From assembly GCA_018668475.1 (NCBI GenBank), contig JABJCZ010000131.1, positions 1 to 10,156 on the forward strand: a stretch of DNA of 10,156 nucleotides, in the 5' to 3' direction. The stretch comes from Alphaproteobacteria bacterium. GTDB lineage: Bacteria > Pseudomonadota > Alphaproteobacteria > UBA828. Within the stretch, counting starts at the first letter, position 1; the number at the start of each line of letters is the position of its first letter. Below, piece by piece: positions 5,848 through 10,156 of this stretch. Under the pieces are notes generated by a model. The model was given only the letters and a program-made list of their open reading frames with translations. It was not told the DNA's origin and searched no databases. The position numbers were made by a program, and so were the translations under genes.

Positions 5848-7692
5848 ATGAGTATTTTTGGTCCCGGCGGGCGACAGGGTGGCCGTCAGGGCGGGCGTTC
5901 CTCCGGAGCCGACGGTGACAAGAGCAAAAATATCGGTCAAATCCGCCATCTCATTCGCTACGCCCGGCCTTATCGGGCGCGGGTATTTGGTGCGCTTGCT
6001 GCACTGATCACCTCCGCGGCCGCCGTTCTGGCGATGGGTGTTGGGTTGCGGTTGTTGATCGACAACGGCCTGTCAGGCGACGAAGCGCGACTGTTGGACA
6101 AAGCGCTCTTCTATCTTGTTGGCATGGTCATCCTTCTGGCCGCGGGCACGTACGCACGTTTTTACCTGGTGTCCTGGTTGGGGGAACGCGTGGTCGCGGA
6201 CATCAGACGTGACGTGTTTGCCCGGCTGATCCGACTTGGCCCGGCATTTTTCGAGACCAACAAGACCGGCGAATTGCTGTCGCGACTCACCACGGACACG
6301 ACCCTGTTGCAGACGATGATTGGCAGTCAGGCGTCCTCTGCGCTCCGGAATTTGCTGCTGTTTCTGGGTGGCAGCGTCATGTTGCTCGTCACCAGCCCAA
6401 AGATGACCGGCATCGTCATTGTATTGGTACCGGTCATCATCGTGCCCATCGTTGTTCTCGGCCGGCTTGTGCGAAAGCGTTCACGTCTGAGCCAGGACCG
6501 GGTGGCAGAAGTTGGCGCGCACGCCGAGGAAGCCCTCAACGCGATTTCGACCGTGCAGGCCTTTGGTCAGGAAGCAGCACAGGGTCGCCGCTTTGAAGAG
6601 CGCGTTGAGAGCGCATTTTCGATCGCTCTCCGGCGAGTCCGGGCACGGGCATTTCTGACCGCCATCGTCATCCTGTTCGTATTCGCGGGCATTGGTCTTG
6701 TGTTGTTGATGGGCGGACACGATGTTGTGGCCGGTCGCATTACGGGCGGGGAATTGTCGGCCTTTTTGTTCTATGCCGTTGTGGTCGCCGGTTCGGTGGG
6801 CTCGCTCAGCGAAGTCTATGGTGATCTGCAACACGCTGCGGGCGCGGCGGAGCGCCTGGCTGAGCTGTTGAAGCATGAGCCCGACATCAAAGCGCCTGAA
6901 AGCCCTGTGGCCCTGCCGGCAGAGCCTGAAGGCGGGTTATCCATGTCAGGCGTTACCTTCCATTACCCGTCACGGCCCGACGCGCCAGCGCTGCATGATT
7001 TTTCACTGACCGTTGCGCCCGGAGAACATGTGGCCCTTGTTGGTCCGTCGGGTGCGGGCAAGTCGACGGTCTTTAATCTCGCGTTGCGGTTTTACGATCC
7101 GGATAGCGGAACCGTCGCTGTCGATAATGTGGACATTCGCCAGGCCGATCCGACCGCTGTCCGTGGGCGCTTTGGTCTGGTGCCGCAGGACCCGGTTATT
7201 TTCGCCGCTGACGCGATGGAGAATATTCGCTTCGGCCGCCCCGATGCAGACGACGCAAGCGTGCGCGCTGCCGCCAAGGCGGCTGGTGCAGACGAATTTC
7301 TGACAGCGCTACCTGAAGGCTATGACACGTTCCTCGGAGAACGCGGAGCCCGCCTGTCGGGCGGCCAGAAACAACGCATCGCCATTGCCCGGGCGATCTT
7401 GAGAGATCCGCCGGTGCTGTTGCTTGATGAGGCGACCAGCGCGCTTGATGCCGAAAGCGAGCGTGCGGTGCAGGAAGCGCTTGAGCAATTAATGCAAAAT
7501 CGCACGACCATTGTGATTGCGCATCGGCTGGCAACGGTTCGTAAGGCCGACCGCATCATTGTTATGGATGAGGGGCGTGTCGTGGCTGCCGGCACGCACG
7601 ATGCACTCATGGGCGAGGGTGGGCTTTATGCCCGCCTGGCAGAGCTGCAATTCGACGACGCCCGCCTGGATACAGCCCTTAGCGCTGAGTAA
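5848..7692 (+). CDS. MsbA-related ABC exporter half-transporter (permease fused to ATPase)
   Basis: This 614-residue half-transporter would act as a homodimer in the inner membrane and use ATP to export an unidentified, probably hydrophobic, substrate. A Gly/Arg-rich tail (residues 5-20, with an RQGG repeat) precedes the six-helix membrane domain (about 45-335), with helices near 45-65, 88-108, 165-183, 187-206, 270-290 and 300-318. The ATPase domain (about 362-605) is complete: Walker [10 protein letters not shown] 399-407 (Lys405), Q-loop Gln447, signature LSGGQ 503-507, Walker B VLLLDE 523-528 with catalytic Glu528, D-loop SALD 531-534 and switch His559. It resembles the proteobacterial MsbA-related family often found near rpmE in alphaproteobacteria; it should not be assumed to be the lipid A flippase. 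ATG 5848 has a modest AGGG 6 nt upstream. A GATAAT at 5794-5799 could be a -10 box, but no -35 is evident. Its 3' end overlaps the OmpA-like gene by 14 bp. Confidence 0.95.
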   Translation: MSIFGPGGRQGGRQGGRSSGADGDKSKNIGQIRHLIRYARPYRARVFGALAALITSAAAVLAMGVGLRLLIDNGLSGDEARLLDKALFYLVGMVILLAAGTYARFYLVSWLGERVVADIRRDVFARLIRLGPAFFETNKTGELLSRLTTDTTLLQTMIGSQASSALRNLLLFLGGSVMLLVTSPKMTGIVIVLVPVIIVPIVVLGRLVRKRSRLSQDRVAEVGAHAEEALNAISTVQAFGQEAAQGRRFEERVESAFSIALRRVRARAFLTAIVILFVFAGIGLVLLMGGHDVVAGRITGGELSAFLFYAVVVAGSVGSLSEVYGDLQHAAGAAERLAELLKHEPDIKAPESPVALPAEPEGGLSMSGVTFHYPSRPDAPALHDFSLTVAPGEHVALVGPSGAGKSTVFNLALRFYDPDSGTVAVDNVDIRQADPTAVRGRFGLVPQDPVIFAADAMENIRFGRPDADDASVRAAAKAAGADEFLTALPEGYDTFLGERGARLSGGQKQRIAIARAILRDPPVLLLDEATSALDAESERAVQEALEQLMQNRTTIVIAHRLATVRKADRIIVMDEGRVVAAGTHDALMGEGGLYARLAELQFDDARLDTALSAE

Positions 7693-9067
7693 GTTTCAGC
7701 TCAATCCGGCGGTTGCGGCGATAGCCGATCTCGTCGTCCCGGCTGTCGAGGGGCTGAAATTCACCGTAGCCAGTGGCACTCAGCCGGTTTGGCGGAATGC
7801 CTTGCTGGATCAGTGAATTCACGACTGAAATAGCCCGCGCGGCGGACAGCTCCCAGTTCGACGGGAAGCGTGCGGTGCGAATCGGGTTTTTGTCGGTGTG
7901 GCCGTCGACCTGCAATATCCATGGCAAGTCGGTCGGGATCCGATCCATCACTTCCTTGAGCACGCCGGCAAAAGTGGCCAGCCGTTGCTGGCCGGCCGGG
8001 CCAAGGTCAGCGCTCCCTGAGCCAAACAACACTTCGGACTGAAATACGAAGCGGTCGCCGATAATGGTGAAGTCCTTGCGGTCGGCAAGCACCTCACGAA
8101 GTCTGCCGAAAAACTCGGAGCGGTATTCGGCAAGCTCCTCCACCTTGGCGGCGAGGGCGAGGTTCAGCCTCTTTCCCAAGTCCGCGATGATCACCTGTTG
8201 CTCACGTGAGTCCGCCTCTGACGTCTCAAGCGCCTGCTCTATGCGGGCCAGTTGCTCCCGCAACGACAGGATTTGCTGATTGAGAATGGCGATCTGGTCA
8301 TTTTGTTGTTTTGACAGGTTCTGCGCATCGTCCAGCGCCGTCTGCGTATTCAGGTAGAGACCCTGCAACTCGCGAAGAGCGATCTCGCGCTCGCTAAGTT
8401 CGGCCTGGGCCAGCGCCGTTCGTTCTTCCTCACTGGCAAGCCGTGCTTCAAGTTCGCGGGTCAGGTCACGTGCAGCGGAATAGGCATCGTCCAGGGCGGC
8501 AACCTGTTCGTTCTTGTCATCCAGCGTTGCAGCCAGTTGCGAGACCTTGCTTTCGAGCTCGCTTCGCACAGCCTGCAGGCTCGCGATATCCCGTTTGAGC
8601 CGTTCGACATCCGCGAGCAGGGCGCGGATCTGTGTTTCGCCCTCCGCCGCCACGGTTTCGGCGGTTGTGCGTGCCTCGTTTGCTGTAATGGCCTCTGCCG
8701 TCGCATCTTCCAGCTGGAGCCTGAGCGTGTCGCGTTCGCTCTGCAGCCCGGTGAGGTCAGCCGTCAACTGGTCCCGGGTTGATATGGAGCTCTGAAGTTC
8801 AGCTGAAATCTGCGCGATATTGAGGCGCAGGTCCGCATTCGCTTGGCGCTCCAGCGACAACATGTCCGACAGTTCCGTTACCTGTCGCGTCAGTTCATCC
8901 AGGGCTTCGGATTGACCCGACAGCGTGCGCTGCAGAAAATACTGGGCGAGCATGTAGACGACCAGCAGGAAAATAAGCACAAGCAACAGCGATGAGAGCA
9001 CATCGACAAAGCCCGGCCAGTAATCCCCTCCGCCGCCGCCGCGTCGTCGTCTGGCTGCCGCATACAT
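7679..9067 (-). CDS. OmpA/MotB-like peptidoglycan-binding protein with long coiled coil
   Basis: This 462-residue protein is MotB-like in plan. A short Arg/Gly-rich cytoplasmic tail (6-14) leads to one membrane helix (about 20-42) that starts WPGFVDVLSSLLLVLIF; Asp22 is placed like the proton-carrying Asp of MotB. Residues about 50-315 are a very long heptad-rich coiled coil. The OmpA-type domain (about 338-460) has DGHTD 388-392, FPSNWELSAARA 401-412, and NRRIEL 452-457, the usual peptidoglycan-contact region. Together with the channel protein encoded 42 bp upstream on the same strand it should form an ion-driven complex that grips the cell wall. The native function is unknown; flagellar MotB lacks such a coiled coil. 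There is no good Shine-Dalgarno before ATG 9067, which suggests translation coupled to the upstream gene. No terminator is visible before the convergent exporter gene, which it overlaps. Confidence 0.92.
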   Translation of the reverse strand: MYAAARRRRGGGGGDYWPGFVDVLSSLLLVLIFLLVVYMLAQYFLQRTLSGQSEALDELTRQVTELSDMLSLERQANADLRLNIAQISAELQSSISTRDQLTADLTGLQSERDTLRLQLEDATAEAITANEARTTAETVAAEGETQIRALLADVERLKRDIASLQAVRSELESKVSQLAATLDDKNEQVAALDDAYSAARDLTRELEARLASEEERTALAQAELSEREIALRELQGLYLNTQTALDDAQNLSKQQNDQIAILNQQILSLREQLARIEQALETSEADSREQQVIIADLGKRLNLALAAKVEELAEYRSEFFGRLREVLADRKDFTIIGDRFVFQSEVLFGSGSADLGPAGQQRLATFAGVLKEVMDRIPTDLPWILQVDGHTDKNPIRTARFPSNWELSAARAISVVNSLIQQGIPPNRLSATGYGEFQPLDSRDDEIGYRRNRRIELKLTQR

Positions 9068-9109
9068 GGGTCGTGTGCTCGCGCCGTTGGCGTCGCCCTC
9101 GCGGGCGGC

Positions 9110-10156
9110 CTAGCGGCGCTCCTCCTCGGCGATGGCCGCAATAGTGCGCGCCAGCATTTTAATCTCCGAACGCATCTCGCTAATTATCTGTTCGCGCCCG
9201 CTGCTAACCTCTTCCAGCATGCGCGCCATGTAGACGTCAAGATTACGCAAATGCGTACGGCTGCCCTCGTCCAGGCCGGTGGGTCGAGCGGCGCCTGCCG
9301 CAAGCTTTTCCAGAACGGGCCGCATTTCCAGTTGGTTTTCTACAAGTTTGACCATCAGGTCCTGTTCGGACCGCATGGAATCGGTCAGCGTCGCAAGCCG
9401 CTCTGCCAGGGACAGCATGTTGGCACTCGACGTTGACCGGCTTTCCTCTCCCCGGCCAAGGGTGCGTTGCAGGTCGTCGAGGCTGTCTGCCGTTTTCTCG
9501 AGCAGGGCACTCACGTAGGCCGGCACGGATTCTGTGTGCTCAACACCACCGGCGCCGCCTGACAGGCGCGTATGGCCAGATAGCCAGTCCTCCAGGTCGT
9601 TATAGAACCGGTTTTGTGCCTGGCTGGCTTGAAGTTCCAGAAACCCCAGGACCAGCGATCCGGCGAGACCAAACAGCGACGAGCTGAATGCCGTGCCCAT
9701 GCCCTCAAGCGGTCGCTCAAGGCCACCCTTGAGGTCGTCGAATACCGAGGCCATATCATTGCTGGCGCCAACCGAGAGCCCGCCGATAACATCGCCAACT
9801 GACGAGATCGTTTGCAGCAGCCCCCAGAACGTGCCGAGCAGGCCCAGAAAAATTAGCAGGCCCACAAGGTAGCGTGCGATTTCGCGGGATTCCTCCATGC
9901 GCGAGCCGATGCCATCGAGCACACTGCGCATATTGACGGCTGACAATGAGACCCGGCGGTTGCGGTCTTCGAACATTGTCGCCAGTGGCGCCAGTAGCCG
10001 GGGCGACCGGGCCGGCGCCGGGGCGCTCGGTTGGCGCTTCATGGCGAATAGCCAGTCAATATCGGGCGCGAGCGAAAGGACGCGGCGGAAGCTGAAGGCC
10101 ACGCCAATGATCAGGACGCCCAGAATCACGCCGTTCAGCAGGGGATTGGCAGTAAA
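9110..10156 (-). CDS. MotA/TolQ/ExbB-like proton channel protein, 5' end beyond the window
   Basis: The frame ends at TAG (complement of 9110-9112) and is open to the right edge, giving at least 348 residues. GTG at 10129 is not taken as the start: the preceding codons (reading FTANPLLNG) fit the family and belong to the first membrane helix, so the true start is outside. Numbered from the edge, helices lie near 5-25, 94-115 (YLVGLLIFLGLLGTFWGLLQ) and 152-175 (GTAFSSSLFGLAGSLVLGF). The last two match the conserved channel helices of the MotA/TolQ/ExbB superfamily. A helical cytoplasmic tail of about 170 residues follows. It is the partner of the OmpA/MotB-like gene 42 bp downstream; together they should couple proton flow to mechanical work in the envelope. 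The arrangement is common in alphaproteobacteria but, as far as I know, has no established role. It could be an uncharacterised stator; flagellar MotA and TolQ proper are less likely because of the tail and the partner. Confidence 0.9.
   Translation of the reverse strand, partial: FTANPLLNGVILGVLIIGVAFSFRRVLSLAPDIDWLFAMKRQPSAPAPARSPRLLAPLATMFEDRNRRVSLSAVNMRSVLDGIGSRMEESREIARYLVGLLIFLGLLGTFWGLLQTISSVGDVIGGLSVGASNDMASVFDDLKGGLERPLEGMGTAFSSSLFGLAGSLVLGFLELQASQAQNRFYNDLEDWLSGHTRLSGGAGGVEHTESVPAYVSALLEKTADSLDDLQRTLGRGEESRSTSSANMLSLAERLATLTDSMRSEQDLMVKLVENQLEMRPVLEKLAAGAARPTGLDEGSRTHLRNLDVYMARMLEEVSSGREQIISEMRSEIKMLARTIAAIAEEERR

Noticed and set aside
5622..5849. N-terminal extension of rpmE to 149 residues
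   Set aside because: The extra 76 codons contain the TTGAAA-N17-TATAAA promoter and ribosome binding site, and the L31 family starts at the inner ATG 5621.
5848..7692. Assignment as the lipid A flippase MsbA
   Set aside because: The fold and motifs are shared by many half-transporters; nothing in the sequence or neighbours points to lipid A.
10127..10129. GTG 10129 as the start of the MotA/TolQ-like gene
   Set aside because: The frame stays open to the window edge, the upstream residues fit the first membrane helix, and no ribosome binding site precedes the GTG.
7679..10156. Zorya-type antiphage system (ZorA/ZorB)
   Set aside because: The pair shares the MotA/MotB plan, but the longest coiled coil is in the OmpA-domain protein rather than the channel subunit, and no zorC/zorD/zorE-like gene follows; the downstream neighbour is a convergent exporter.

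Overview
The window is about 10.2 kb of moderately GC-rich (roughly 60%) DNA that reads as chromosomal sequence of an alphaproteobacterium, probably a motile, free-living one. The evidence is the cysteine-free, alphaproteobacterial-type ribosomal protein L31 (rpmE) divergent from an MsbA-related ABC exporter, a MotA/TolQ-like plus OmpA/MotB-like pair, two chemoreceptors, and a CtrA-type TTAA-N7-TTAA box. The order cannot be fixed from the sequence alone. No mobile element, integrase, tRNA, rRNA or CRISPR array is visible.

Layout, left to right. Positions 1-153 hold the last 50 codons of a plus-strand MaoC/FAS1-type acyl-CoA hydratase. A terminator that works in both directions (175-213) separates it from a convergent, minus-strand soluble chemoreceptor with an N-terminal PAS domain (232-1482). 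A 460-bp AT-rich intergenic region follows, containing the terminator of the next gene. A membrane-bound chemoreceptor with a periplasmic double-Cache-like domain comes next (1944-4160, minus). Its upstream region holds a CtrA-like box and an 18-bp perfect palindrome.

From 4351 to 5415 lies the most unusual arrangement: a minus-strand DUF1028 gene (4490-5239) sits between two direct copies (about 86% identical, 126 bp) of a segment that spans the last codons, stop codon, hairpin and terminator of rpmE. The right copy is the real 3' end of rpmE (5400-5621). The left copy is a fragment that now appears to supply the DUF1028 terminator. rpmE has a clear TTGAAA-N17-TATAAA promoter.

Divergent from rpmE is a complete ABC exporter half-transporter (5848-7692, plus). 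Its 3' end overlaps by 14 bp, tail to tail, with an OmpA/MotB-like protein carrying a long coiled coil (7679-9067, minus). Upstream of that, in the same apparent operon, is a MotA/TolQ/ExbB-like channel protein (9110 to beyond the right edge, minus).

How the genes relate: the two receptors would report to a chemotaxis array encoded elsewhere, since no che genes are here. The channel/OmpA pair should form a proton-driven stator-like complex anchored to peptidoglycan. rpmE, the exporter and DUF1028 are probably separate transcription units brought together by chromosomal history rather than one pathway.
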